A stretch of DNA of 64,000 nucleotides from Aquimarina agarivorans (GTDB taxonomy: Bacteria; Bacteroidota; Bacteroidia; Flavobacteriales; Flavobacteriaceae). The stretch lies in contig NZ_AFPB01000138.1 in assembly GCF_000218485.1 (NCBI RefSeq), forward strand, positions 1 through 64,000, given 5' to 3'. Shown here piece by piece: positions 44,297 to 53,324 of this stretch (position 1 is the first letter of the stretch; every line of letters starts with the position of its first letter). A program made the translations under genes and the position numbers. The notes beneath the pieces are model-generated. The model did no database searches. It saw nothing but the letters and a program-made list of their open reading frames with translations, and was not told the origin of the DNA.

Positions 44297-45265
44297 TTAG
44301 TTTTTAAATTCGGGCAACTGTTGTGTAACATCTTTTTTTGCGGTAACGTAAGTGATCGGTAGGTTAAACGAAAATCCAACGGGTTTGCCGTCAAGTGTTC
44401 CTGGTAAAATAGCTTTAGGTATCATTGTAAATAGTCTTAAAGCTTCGTTTTCAAGTTCAGGTAAAATGCCAAGGGCTTTGGGGTTGCTTGGTTTTCCTTT
44501 TTTATCAAAGGAAAACATAAGGTATGTAGTGATTTTTGATTCATACATATTATAGTTTGAACTCAGTTTCTTTTCTACAGACCAAATTACGGGATGATTA
44601 ATTTTCTTTTGAATTAATTGACTAATATTGTATTCAATGCACTTTCTTTCAGCTATGTACTTTTCTTCGGGCGTATAGCCACTACCAAGTTTATGACACC
44701 CACTGTAAATTGGAAGCGTTTTGGATACATCAAAAGCGGGTTTGTTAGGTGGCATTTGTAAAATTTGGTCTTTAGTAGCTGTAGTGTCTTGATTAATTTC
44801 GGAAATCAAAGTATACTGTTCATTTAAATAATCTTTGAACAAAGGGTTCACTTTTTTATCAAAGTCTAATTTTGAGCATAAAAATTTCAATTTTTTATAT
44901 GTAGCGCGATGCTTTTTTATAGTAGAACTAAAAAGTCTTTTTTCAATTTGTCCCGAGCTGTTTACCCAAAAAGTGATGCCCAGTTTTTTTGAATTTGAAT
45001 TAGTATAAATTTTCAGAAGTTCTTTTCCAATATGATGTGAAATGTATTCCTGTATCAGCTGTTTTACTTTTAAATCAAACGCTTCTTTTTGCATTTTTGC
45101 ACCATCTAAATCTGAAAAAAGGTTAATGGGCAAATTTTTATAGCATTTTGAATAATTTCCCTTATCACAAGCATCAAAGTCAAAGGTTACTTTATGACTA
45201 TTTTGCGCTGATAATAAAGCGCCGAATGAAAGTAAAAATATGTAGATTATGTTTTTGAAAAACAT
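44297..45265 (-). CDS. secreted protein with TonB C-terminal-like domains
   Basis: This 322-residue protein has a signal peptide (IIYIFLLSFGALLSAQ). Its second half follows the flavobacterial TonB-C layout: TLPIYSGCHKLGSG, then a helix CIEYNISQLIQKKINHPVIW, a strand TTYLMFSFDKKGKPSNPKAL, and the closing LPGTLDGKPVGFSFNLPITY. The first half has a weaker version (KLGITFWVNSSGQIEKRLFS). It has no N-terminal inner-membrane anchor of the normal TonB type, since the lead looks like a cleaved signal. It lies 32 bases downstream of the alpha-2-macroglobulin gene and is probably co-transcribed. Function unknown. Confidence 0.75.
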   Translation of the reverse strand: MFFKNIIYIFLLSFGALLSAQNSHKVTFDFDACDKGNYSKCYKNLPINLFSDLDGAKMQKEAFDLKVKQLIQEYISHHIGKELLKIYTNSNSKKLGITFWVNSSGQIEKRLFSSTIKKHRATYKKLKFLCSKLDFDKKVNPLFKDYLNEQYTLISEINQDTTATKDQILQMPPNKPAFDVSKTLPIYSGCHKLGSGYTPEEKYIAERKCIEYNISQLIQKKINHPVIWSVEKKLSSNYNMYESKITTYLMFSFDKKGKPSNPKALGILPELENEALRLFTMIPKAILPGTLDGKPVGFSFNLPITYVTAKKDVTQQLPEFKN

Positions 45266-45297
45266 AGTTTAAGTTTTGGGATTTAAGAATATAATAA

Positions 45298-48200
45298 TTA
45301 TTCAGTAATGATTACGCGCTGTCCAGCAGAATGGCTGCTAAATTCAGGGGCATACATGCATTGCAGGGTGGTTATTCCATTTGAAAAATTACCTGTTTGA
45401 TTGGCAATAACGTCATACTCTAGTACAAAATTGCCTTTAGGTAAGCGATCTATAAAAAAGTGAGTGGCTACATCCTTAGTGCTTTGGTAATAGGTCAAAC
45501 GATCTTTATATTGGTATGTTGAAAGTACTTTTACAGGTTCAAAACCACTAGCGCGCATGTCTTTGAGGTGTACAAATTCCATAAGATTTTCATTTTTTAT
45601 AAGTAAGCGTACAGTTACTTTGTCACCAATTTGTAAAGGAGTACTTGTGGTAATTTGCTGTAATTCCGTTCCTTTTTTAGTAATTACTTTTTTATATAAT
45701 TTTTTGTCAATAGCCAGTGGCGACTGATTGGATGTTTTTATGGCATCCAAATTCTCAAAATACTGCCAGTAATAGCCACCGTAATTGGTCACTTTTCCTT
45801 TGTTAGATACTTTTATTGATTTAAAATTCGGTGTAATTTCATTGGCACTCCAATGTGTTTTAAAATAGCCTGTGCCTTGTTCTTTTTCTGTTTCGGCTAG
45901 CTTTTTTGTAGCTATTTTTTGATTGCCTACAGTAATAGTAGTATTGTCCTTTAACGAAAGCCAATCTTTACCTTGCAATAAAAGGGCGTAGGTGGCATCG
46001 GCAGTTTCAATAGTGCTTTCCCAACGATTTGTGCGTTTGTTTTTAAGTAAATTAATCTTTAATTCTTCAAGGTATTTTTTTGGTTGATTGGTTTCGGAAA
46101 ACGTTTCAATCAAAAGCGCTTGTGTGCTAATTTCCGATTGATACCACCACCAGGAGTTGGTATTTTCTTTCCAATACATGCCGTTTTCTTTAGAATTTAC
46201 TGCAGATTCAATTAATGCGGTTAAAATTTGCTGTGTTACTCGACTTTTTTCAAAACGATGTAATGTTAAGGCTATCAAACTTTTTTGATAAATGGAGCGC
46301 GATTGCCAAGTTGTTTTTTGAAAATCGAGGGCTTTCGTGATAATTGTTTTTACTTCTCCCTTTAAGGGGAAACGAGTCAGGAAAAAACTTCTGGCATAAG
46401 CCAAATGAAGCCACTGTACTTGTTTGTAAAAATTATCGGGGGTTTTATTATGCCTTAGGAACTCATTGTAATGATATAACAAATCACTGTCCAAAAAGCG
46501 AATCATATTTTTAACAATATTGTCCGTTTTGGTTTGCTGATTGGTAATTCCCAATTTTTCCAAATGACCTAATCCAGCTAAAATATGCCTGGTAATGTAT
46601 GGATTTGATTGCCCACCATTAAACCAAGGGAATCCTCCGTCAGTATTTTGTAATTGACGTAATTTATTAATCGCCTTTTGTTGGTTTTGAGCTGTTTTTT
46701 TAAGGTTAAAAAGTGTTGCCAAACGTTGTTGCTGTTCGGTTTCAGACTTAGCATTTTGTAGCCAAGGACTTTCCGAAATTAAAATGCTTTTCAATTCTTC
46801 ATTTTTTTCTAGCGGACTTTGTAAACTTCCTTTTTTTGCTTCCCAGCTTTTAAAAACAGCATTAATTTTTGGCTGGGAGTTTATAAGGTGACTTGCCACG
46901 GCGTTGGCATAAAGCCTGGAAAAAGTTTGCTCGCTACATTCATGCGGAAATTCCATTAAGTAGGGCAAGGATTTTATAGCCATCCAAGCAGGATTAGTGG
47001 TATATTCCAAGGTAATGGCATGTGGTTTTTGAGTATTGCTTAATGGGTCAAAATTTGCTAACTCGTAACTTTCAGTTTCGCCAGCACGCACCCAAATAGG
47101 AATACTTTCGGTTACCAGCATGCGGTTGGAAAGTACTGGAATCACATTTTGCTCTCCATCCGTAAACTGTCCTGCTTGTGCCACAATTTTATACTGAATG
47201 GCGGATAAATCCGAAGGAACAACAATTTTCCAGTCAACAAGTGCATTACCATGGCTATCAATTTTGAATTTTTTGGTAGTCCCTGTATGTTGCAACTGTA
47301 AATCTACATTTTTTTGATTGGTAGGATTGGACCATTCCAGCAGAGCAGTTCCTGAAATTGGTTTTTCAGTAAGATTGGTAATTTTTGCTGTAAAGCGCAA
47401 ACTATCGCCCTCACGCACAAAGCGAGGCGCATTTGGAACAATACTCAATTCTTTTTGAGTGATGGTCTGCGCCGAAAGTTGACCAGTTTCTGCCTGTTGT
47501 GTATGCGCTAGCAAATTAAAATTCCAACGCGTTAAGGCTTCGGGGGAGGTAAATTCAAATTCAACATCCCCTTTTTTATTGGTGCGTAAATTAGGCAAAA
47601 AGAAAGCAGTTTCTTGTAAATTGGTTCGAGCTCGGATGTTTTTTAGGTCTTGGGTTTCTATAACGGGTGTTTTTGTATCAGGGTCTTGTTCTATTCCAGA
47701 ATTATCTACAAGACTACCTTCCGCCGTTTCGTATTCTGCATCTATTTCTTTCAAAGCAATGCCTGAATCCATCATTTCTAAAGATTCATTTGCTAACATT
47801 TTCTGGCGAGGCATTCGGCTTACACCTCCAGTAAATTCATTCCAGTTTTGCTTGGCCTTAGTATTGATGATGACGTCACTTATGTTTATGTTGGGATCAG
47901 GTAAAAGTTTAATTTTAAGAAATTCATTTTCTTTTGTTACAACGAATTCTTTAGTAACAAAACCAATGAAAGAAATAACGAGGGTGTCACCTTTGTCTGC
48001 TCGAATACTAAATTTACCATCTAGATCAGAGTTGGTTCCTATTTCTGAGTTTTTTATAATAATATTGACAAAGGGCATTGGTAATTTATCATTATCAAGA
48101 ATTACTCCTGATATATTAAATTCTTTTTTAATTTTTGTTGCGTATTTACTTTTCAACTCCCTCAAATACTTCCGGTAGTTCCATGAATTAATCACATTAA

Positions 48201-50544
48201 AATCAAAACCAAAAAGATTTAACTGTTCGTTTGGAATATTTGGATAGCGTAAATTTGGAATAGTTTCCCTAAAACTAATTGTATTGGTATTTAGTCGTTG
48301 CAATTCACTGGCTGCGTTTGGTTGCGGGATGTAGTGATAAAAACCGAAATTAGTATTCCAGGAATGGGTGCGAAATTGATCCAAGGAAGCATCGTACATT
48401 GTTGCCAAAACTTCAGCATTAAAAGCTTTTTTGTTTGAGCTTTCAACATTAAAACTCCAGGTTTCTTTAGCACCAGGACTTATTTTATCCGTAAAATGTT
48501 TTTTTGTAATGTTTAGTGTAGCTGGTTTTTTGCTTAAGTCAATTAGGTCTTTTGCGGTATAAAAATGATTAAAAATTTGATAGTGATACACTACGTTTAG
48601 TTGATTGTAGGTTAAGTTTTTAAAATTGATAGGAATGGATTTACTTCCTTTTTTTAATTCTATTTTTTGCTTCCAAATGGAAATGTCCCCATCAAAAACC
48701 TCTACAAAAGTAGTTAGATCGGGAACTGCGGTTTTCATGTCAATAACTAATTGGGAAGCTTTTTTTGAATTTATGCTAGCAGAGTGCGTAAATAGTTGTT
48801 TGTCGGCAGGAAAACGTTGATCAATATGCTCCAATGTAATTACCTTTTCGGTAGTTGTTTGTGTTTTGGTATTAGGATCTGTGCTTGTAATAACCAAAAG
48901 ATACTTGCCCGAAGGCCAAAGTTTAAAATTGCTGACGCTTACTGTTTCTTCCGTTTTATTTGAGTACGAATGCTCAAAATAGCTTCGTCCTTTTTTCCAG
49001 TTTTTGGTGTCATTTTCGTTAGTGTACGGAATGTGTGGAAATTTCGCGGCAAATTCAGCTTGTTCCATAGTTTGAATATCAGGGGTGGCCCACGGACGAG
49101 CATTTAAAAATCGATTAGGAGCCTTTAATTTATACACCTTTAAAGAGCCATTGGTCAGTATGGGGTTGTCGTTAACATCGGTGGTATTAATTTTAAGCAT
49201 GTTGGTTTTAAAGGATTTCCAAATAGCTTCGGTATTTATTGTTGCAACTAAATTTTTGTCCGCTACTTTTAGTGTAGTGGTCGCCTCCCTAGTTTCGCCG
49301 TTAAGGTCAATAACTTTGGCTTCAATAACGTACTTGTAAATTTTATCTGCAGTAATCACTTCATCTGTTTCTGCTTTAAATTGAATGGTAAAATCTCCTT
49401 TTTGGTTAGTATCTACTTCTCCAAATGCTATTTGCTTACTTTCATTATTTGCAGGCTGGCTCCACCAGTAATTGCGATATTGTTTGGTGCGAGAAATGGA
49501 ATAATTTACAGTAGCATCGGTAATAGCAGTACCCAAAAATGCTTTGGCATTACCAATAATTTTGATGCTGTCCAGCGGTTTGTATATTTCGGTAGCGGGT
49601 AAAAAAGAGACCTCAAAAGTGGGGCGTTTATATTCTTCAACAGAAAAATACGCACTACCATTTTGATGATTTTTTTTGTTTTTAGGGGCTTCCAAGCGGG
49701 CTGAAATGGCAAAATTGCCCGTAATTCCAGTCTCAGGGAGTTTAAATTCACTGTGCACGGAGCCATATTCATTAGTTGTCAGGGTAGTTTCATGGACTTT
49801 TTCATTATTAGGGTTAGTGACTTCAATTGTAATTTTTTGATTAGCAATAACAGTACTTTTTTTATTGAGTTCGCTAATGGAAATGGCTTTAAAATACACA
49901 GGTTGCCCCGGACGGTAAATGGCTCGATCCAAAAAAAGTAATGTTTTAGAACGGTAGGCATTATGTTCATTATTATTGCTCACCGCTCTTCCGTAAGCAT
50001 AATCTGTTAGCAGTAAAGTATCCTTTGTAGTGGAAATACTAATTTTTTGATTTTGGTAACTATTTTTTTTACGATGCACAAAATTACCCCATGCATCCGC
50101 TGTGTAATTGGTGGTTACTTTTTGATTTGTACGTCGATTAATTTCGGTTTCCACATTTATTTTAGCCCCAACTAAGGGTGCTCCTGTGTATCGGTTTACT
50201 ATTTGATAACGATTGGCATCGGGAAGTACTGTTTTGTTTACGCCAATTTCAGTCACATCAATTTGGTGGTATTTATAACTGTCAGTTAAGGTATCCGTTT
50301 GTATTCGAAACACATAATTGCCTAGTGGAAGTTGCGGTACAGAAACCTCTGTGCTATAAGTATTGTAATCTTTCTTTTTGGGCAACGCGTAAGTTTTGGT
50401 AAAAAGCAGTTTACGTTTCGATAAGTAATCTTCCGTTAATGAATCTCGATTTTTATAGCCTAAATCATTCAATTTAAATGCCACTGGAACTCGATACGCA
50501 TTTACGGTAATTTTTGAGCAATTGGTAAAAGTAATTTGTGCCAA
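45298..50544 (-). CDS. alpha-2-macroglobulin family protein, main C-terminal part of a frameshifted gene
   Basis: This 1748-residue ORF (TTG-started as read) includes MG2/A2M domains: LFLDRAIYRPGQPVYFKAIS, ELSIVPNAPRFVREGDSLRF and the thioester-type motif FPHECSEQTFSRLYANAV near residue 1200, with CxEQ intact. A carboxypeptidase-regulatory-like domain (ISGVILDNDKLPMPFVNIII, GKFSIRADKGDTLVISFIGF) is inserted at about residues 800-880. The frame stays open upstream to 50619 and joins the N-terminal part at 50586-51704 if one A is added to the eight-A run (50589-50596). Combined length is about 2135 residues. The class traps proteases in the periplasm. Confidence 0.9.
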   Translation of the reverse strand: MAQITFTNCSKITVNAYRVPVAFKLNDLGYKNRDSLTEDYLSKRKLLFTKTYALPKKKDYNTYSTEVSVPQLPLGNYVFRIQTDTLTDSYKYHQIDVTEIGVNKTVLPDANRYQIVNRYTGAPLVGAKINVETEINRRTNQKVTTNYTADAWGNFVHRKKNSYQNQKISISTTKDTLLLTDYAYGRAVSNNNEHNAYRSKTLLFLDRAIYRPGQPVYFKAISISELNKKSTVIANQKITIEVTNPNNEKVHETTLTTNEYGSVHSEFKLPETGITGNFAISARLEAPKNKKNHQNGSAYFSVEEYKRPTFEVSFLPATEIYKPLDSIKIIGNAKAFLGTAITDATVNYSISRTKQYRNYWWSQPANNESKQIAFGEVDTNQKGDFTIQFKAETDEVITADKIYKYVIEAKVIDLNGETREATTTLKVADKNLVATINTEAIWKSFKTNMLKINTTDVNDNPILTNGSLKVYKLKAPNRFLNARPWATPDIQTMEQAEFAAKFPHIPYTNENDTKNWKKGRSYFEHSYSNKTEETVSVSNFKLWPSGKYLLVITSTDPNTKTQTTTEKVITLEHIDQRFPADKQLFTHSASINSKKASQLVIDMKTAVPDLTTFVEVFDGDISIWKQKIELKKGSKSIPINFKNLTYNQLNVVYHYQIFNHFYTAKDLIDLSKKPATLNITKKHFTDKISPGAKETWSFNVESSNKKAFNAEVLATMYDASLDQFRTHSWNTNFGFYHYIPQPNAASELQRLNTNTISFRETIPNLRYPNIPNEQLNLFGFDFNVINSWNYRKYLRELKSKYATKIKKEFNISGVILDNDKLPMPFVNIIIKNSEIGTNSDLDGKFSIRADKGDTLVISFIGFVTKEFVVTKENEFLKIKLLPDPNINISDVIINTKAKQNWNEFTGGVSRMPRQKMLANESLEMMDSGIALKEIDAEYETAEGSLVDNSGIEQDPDTKTPVIETQDLKNIRARTNLQETAFFLPNLRTNKKGDVEFEFTSPEALTRWNFNLLAHTQQAETGQLSAQTITQKELSIVPNAPRFVREGDSLRFTAKITNLTEKPISGTALLEWSNPTNQKNVDLQLQHTGTTKKFKIDSHGNALVDWKIVVPSDLSAIQYKIVAQAGQFTDGEQNVIPVLSNRMLVTESIPIWVRAGETESYELANFDPLSNTQKPHAITLEYTTNPAWMAIKSLPYLMEFPHECSEQTFSRLYANAVASHLINSQPKINAVFKSWEAKKGSLQSPLEKNEELKSILISESPWLQNAKSETEQQQRLATLFNLKKTAQNQQKAINKLRQLQNTDGGFPWFNGGQSNPYITRHILAGLGHLEKLGITNQQTKTDNIVKNMIRFLDSDLLYHYNEFLRHNKTPDNFYKQVQWLHLAYARSFFLTRFPLKGEVKTIITKALDFQKTTWQSRSIYQKSLIALTLHRFEKSRVTQQILTALIESAVNSKENGMYWKENTNSWWWYQSEISTQALLIETFSETNQPKKYLEELKINLLKNKRTNRWESTIETADATYALLLQGKDWLSLKDNTTITVGNQKIATKKLAETEKEQGTGYFKTHWSANEITPNFKSIKVSNKGKVTNYGGYYWQYFENLDAIKTSNQSPLAIDKKLYKKVITKKGTELQQITTSTPLQIGDKVTVRLLIKNENLMEFVHLKDMRASGFEPVKVLSTYQYKDRLTYYQSTKDVATHFFIDRLPKGNFVLEYDVIANQTGNFSNGITTLQCMYAPEFSSHSAGQRVIITE

Positions 50545-50585
50545 ATGAGGTTTGTTTGGTAGATACTTATCCTGCGTTAGCCAAA

Positions 50586-51704
50586 TTATTTTTTTTGTAG
50601 TATTTGATTTTTTAAATTTTTAGCTTCAATAAGGGTTTGGGTATCTACATTTTGTGCTTCTACAGCAGTGACCAAATTTAAAGCAAGGGTGTTAAAGTCA
50701 GGATGTTTTAATTTACCATCAGCATTTTTTGCAAAAGCACTGTTTCGGTATGCTTTAGCTAGCGCTAGATTTATTTTTGCAATATCATTGGCTTTTTTAA
50801 ATTCATAGGTTAAATTTTTTAAACTTTCTATATACAAAGACTCGGTTTCCGGACCAAGGTGATTTGCTTTCACAAACTGAAGCCTCTTTAAAGCAGCATT
50901 CACCCACGCAACGGTGCTTTTTTGTTGCGAATGAATTTTTTCAAGCTGTTGATAGGTTTCCAATGCTTTAAAAAGTAGGGAAGCATGATCTGTTGTGTTT
51001 AATTTACTTTTTATAAAATTGGAAGAAGTCGCAAAATACGATGATGAGGTAATCAAAAATTCATCCTTTGGTTTATTAATTCGATTACGAGGATTTTTAT
51101 AAAATTTTAAGGCTTTGTGTGCAATAATGTCATAAGCAGTGGGTTTAAATTTTCGCGAGATTGGAACGGTAATCAATAATTCGCTAATACTAGTGGTGTT
51201 AATATTAGCCAAAGCCACGGCAGGCGTTAAAGCCTTGTTATACTGGGTACTTATTTCAGCTAAAAATGTGTTCAAGTCCCAAGTTTGAAAACTTTTGAGG
51301 TTGGCATCAACAGTTGCTGTACGGTCACTTATGCGCAAATAATTGTCATTTAAATAACTCTCCAAAAAATGCGCCTTATACATGTGTAGTAACTGTTTGT
51401 TGGGAAAGGAATGCTTTTCAATTGCAGTATTCAGCTCATTAAGGGTATTTATTTGCGATTTTTCATCAATAATTTGCATAAACTTCCAACGAAATAGCAA
51501 CGATTTAAGCTGCTGTACATCATTTTTTTGATTCACTGCTTTTTGATGCAATTCGTTTACTTTTTTTAGCGCGGTAGTCACTTTACCTTCAATTTCAAGT
51601 TGTTCAATAGTTTGCCACATACTGGAGTAGTTTTTATTTTGTGCACTTAACGTAGAAGTGATGCTGACAATAAAACAAATAAAAAAAATAAGAAAGCGCG
51701 TCAT
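50586..51704 (-). CDS. N-terminal part of the frameshifted alpha-2-macroglobulin gene
   Basis: This 372-residue ORF has a signal peptide (FFICFIVSITSTLSAQ) followed by a helical region (SSMWQTIEQLEIEGKVTTAL, FQTWDLNTFLAEISTQYNKA). I recognise this as the N-terminus of long flavobacterial macroglobulin proteins. It ends AKNLKNQILQKK and stops, while the next frame continues at once IIWLTQDKYLPNKPHLAQIT into the macroglobulin ORF. The two overlap at 50586-50619. The break lies in the run of eight A (minus strand) at 50589-50596. Deletion, slippage or sequencing error are equally possible. Confidence 0.85.
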   Translation of the reverse strand: MTRFLIFFICFIVSITSTLSAQNKNYSSMWQTIEQLEIEGKVTTALKKVNELHQKAVNQKNDVQQLKSLLFRWKFMQIIDEKSQINTLNELNTAIEKHSFPNKQLLHMYKAHFLESYLNDNYLRISDRTATVDANLKSFQTWDLNTFLAEISTQYNKALTPAVALANINTTSISELLITVPISRKFKPTAYDIIAHKALKFYKNPRNRINKPKDEFLITSSSYFATSSNFIKSKLNTTDHASLLFKALETYQQLEKIHSQQKSTVAWVNAALKRLQFVKANHLGPETESLYIESLKNLTYEFKKANDIAKINLALAKAYRNSAFAKNADGKLKHPDFNTLALNLVTAVEAQNVDTQTLIEAKNLKNQILQKK

Positions 51705-51877
51705 AAGTTAGAATAGAATTCGTTATAAACTATACGGTTAAAGATACTAACTTTGGGATTACTTGTTGCAGTTTAGTGGAGTATAGAATTATTAACGTAT
51801 TTTTATAAATGTTGAATTAATTATTTCATTTTTTAATTAATTCTTTTCAGGAAAGGAGTCCAAACACACCAACTAAA

Positions 51878-52672
51878 ATGACCAATAATAAAATAGTTTA
51901 TCAGGTAGATTCATTTACTTCAGAAGTTTTTAAAGGGAATCCGGCAGGAGTGGTATTTGCCGAAAACAATACTGATCCCAAATGGATGCAACAGTTAGCT
52001 ATGGAAATGAATTTGTCCGAAACTGCTTTTGTAATGTCTAATGGTGAAAGTTATGATATTCGTTTTTTTACCCCAACTAATGAAATTGATTTGTGTGGGC
52101 ATGCCACTTTAGCAAGTGCTCACCTTATGTATGAACTTGGAATAGCAGCTACACAAGAGCAAATTCAATTTAATGCAAAAGGAGGGGAATTGCAAGTTAC
52201 TAAAGAGGCTGATGGTATAAAAATGAGGTTTCCTAAATATGCTATTGAGCAAGTAGCTGTACCTGAAAATTTTAATGCGCTAGTTGGTTTTGAACCCGTT
52301 GAATTTTTTAATTCAGGAGATTGGACGGTGGCTGTAGCCAAAAGCCAAAATGATATTGAAATTGCTGGTCCAATTTTTGATAAATTGCCTGTTAATGGAT
52401 TAGGACATTTGTTAATAACAGCTGAATCGAATATTCCAGATATTGATTTTGTAGTGCGATGTTTTGCGCCGCAATCTGGGATTAATGAAGATCCTGTAAC
52501 CGGTTCGGCACAATGTGCCTTAGTGCCCATTTGGCATATAAAAACAGGAAGAAAAGTATTTAATGCTTTGCAATTATCGCAACGAACTGGCCATTTAAAA
52601 GTAGGATTGATTGATGATATTGTTGAAATTAAGGGCAATGCCGTAACGGTATTCAAAGCCACTTTAAAGTAA
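51878..52672 (+). CDS. PhzF family isomerase/epimerase-like protein
   Basis: This 264-residue PhzF-fold protein opens KIVYQVDSFTSEVFKGNPAG. It has the conserved Glu (LAMEMNLSETAFVM), RFFTPTNEIDLCGHATLASA and the second-half signature CFAPQSGINEDPVTGSAQCA. Relatives isomerise small hydroxylated or amino acids, but most lack a known substrate. No phenazine genes are nearby, so the phz name should not be read as function. It is divergent from the macroglobulin gene and 100 bases upstream of a TPR gene. Confidence 0.92.
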   Translation: MTNNKIVYQVDSFTSEVFKGNPAGVVFAENNTDPKWMQQLAMEMNLSETAFVMSNGESYDIRFFTPTNEIDLCGHATLASAHLMYELGIAATQEQIQFNAKGGELQVTKEADGIKMRFPKYAIEQVAVPENFNALVGFEPVEFFNSGDWTVAVAKSQNDIEIAGPIFDKLPVNGLGHLLITAESNIPDIDFVVRCFAPQSGINEDPVTGSAQCALVPIWHIKTGRKVFNALQLSQRTGHLKVGLIDDIVEIKGNAVTVFKATLK

Positions 52673-52779
52673 ATTTTGCATACAGAAACCAACTAATTTT
52701 AGACGTTTGAATTTTTAAAGTAAATCAAGTAATAATTTATGAAATTATTTTTTTTAGCAGTTTTTTTAGTTTGACAAAA

Positions 52780-53280
52780 ATGATAGCATTTACACCAGAG
52801 TCATTGGAAAAAGGCATAGAGTTGTTCAATAAACACCAGTATAACGAAGCTCAGGAAGTTTTTGAAGCCTATTTAAGCGAGCATCCAAAAAACACCACAG
52901 CTATGGAGTATTTAGGGGATATTGCTTTTCAAAATAAAAAGTGGAGTTTAGCGGCTAGCTATTTTAAACCGTTGTTAACGGATGATGTTACCAATGCACG
53001 TTATCATTTTAAATACGCAGGCGCTATAGGAATGAAAGCAAAAAATAATAAATTGAGTGCCGTTTTTTTAATTGACGACATAAAAAAACATTTTATAAAA
53101 GCGGCTACCCTAGATACCTCGTATGAAGAACCCAGAATAGCTTTGGTGCAATTGTTTATGGAATTGCCATCAACTTTTGGCGGAAGCGTGACTAAAGCAA
53201 CAAAATACGCTAAGGAATTATTGGTTTTAAATGCTATTGAGGGAGAAAAAGCCATGGCTTATATTCGGAAGAATAAATAG
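52780..53280 (+). CDS. TPR-repeat protein, possibly with a broken signal peptide
   Basis: The protein (about 166 residues from ATG 52780, or 169 from TTG 52771) has TPR motifs GIELFNKHQYNEAQEVFEAY and AMEYLGDIAFQNKKWSLAAS, then a tail typical of small flavobacterial TPR proteins (EEPRIALVQLFMELPSTFGG). Upstream, ATG 52739 opens a hydrophobic lead MKLFFLAVFLV and stops after 11 codons at the TGA of 52772. Adding one T to the seven-T run at 52761-52767 would join the two into a protein with an N-terminal hydrophobic segment. A cytoplasmic form may be the real product. Confidence 0.75.
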   Translation: MIAFTPESLEKGIELFNKHQYNEAQEVFEAYLSEHPKNTTAMEYLGDIAFQNKKWSLAASYFKPLLTDDVTNARYHFKYAGAIGMKAKNNKLSAVFLIDDIKKHFIKAATLDTSYEEPRIALVQLFMELPSTFGGSVTKATKYAKELLVLNAIEGEKAMAYIRKNK

Positions 53281-53324
53281 AAAATTGCCGTAAACCGCGT
53301 ATATTTACTTCACAATTTTAACAT

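Noticed and set aside
47579-48178. A 199-codon frame opposite the macroglobulin gene
   Set aside because: Antisense shadow of a strong coding region; the sequence is low in sense and has no family.
51878-52672. Phenazine biosynthesis locus
   Set aside because: A lone PhzF-fold gene is common and no other phz gene is present.
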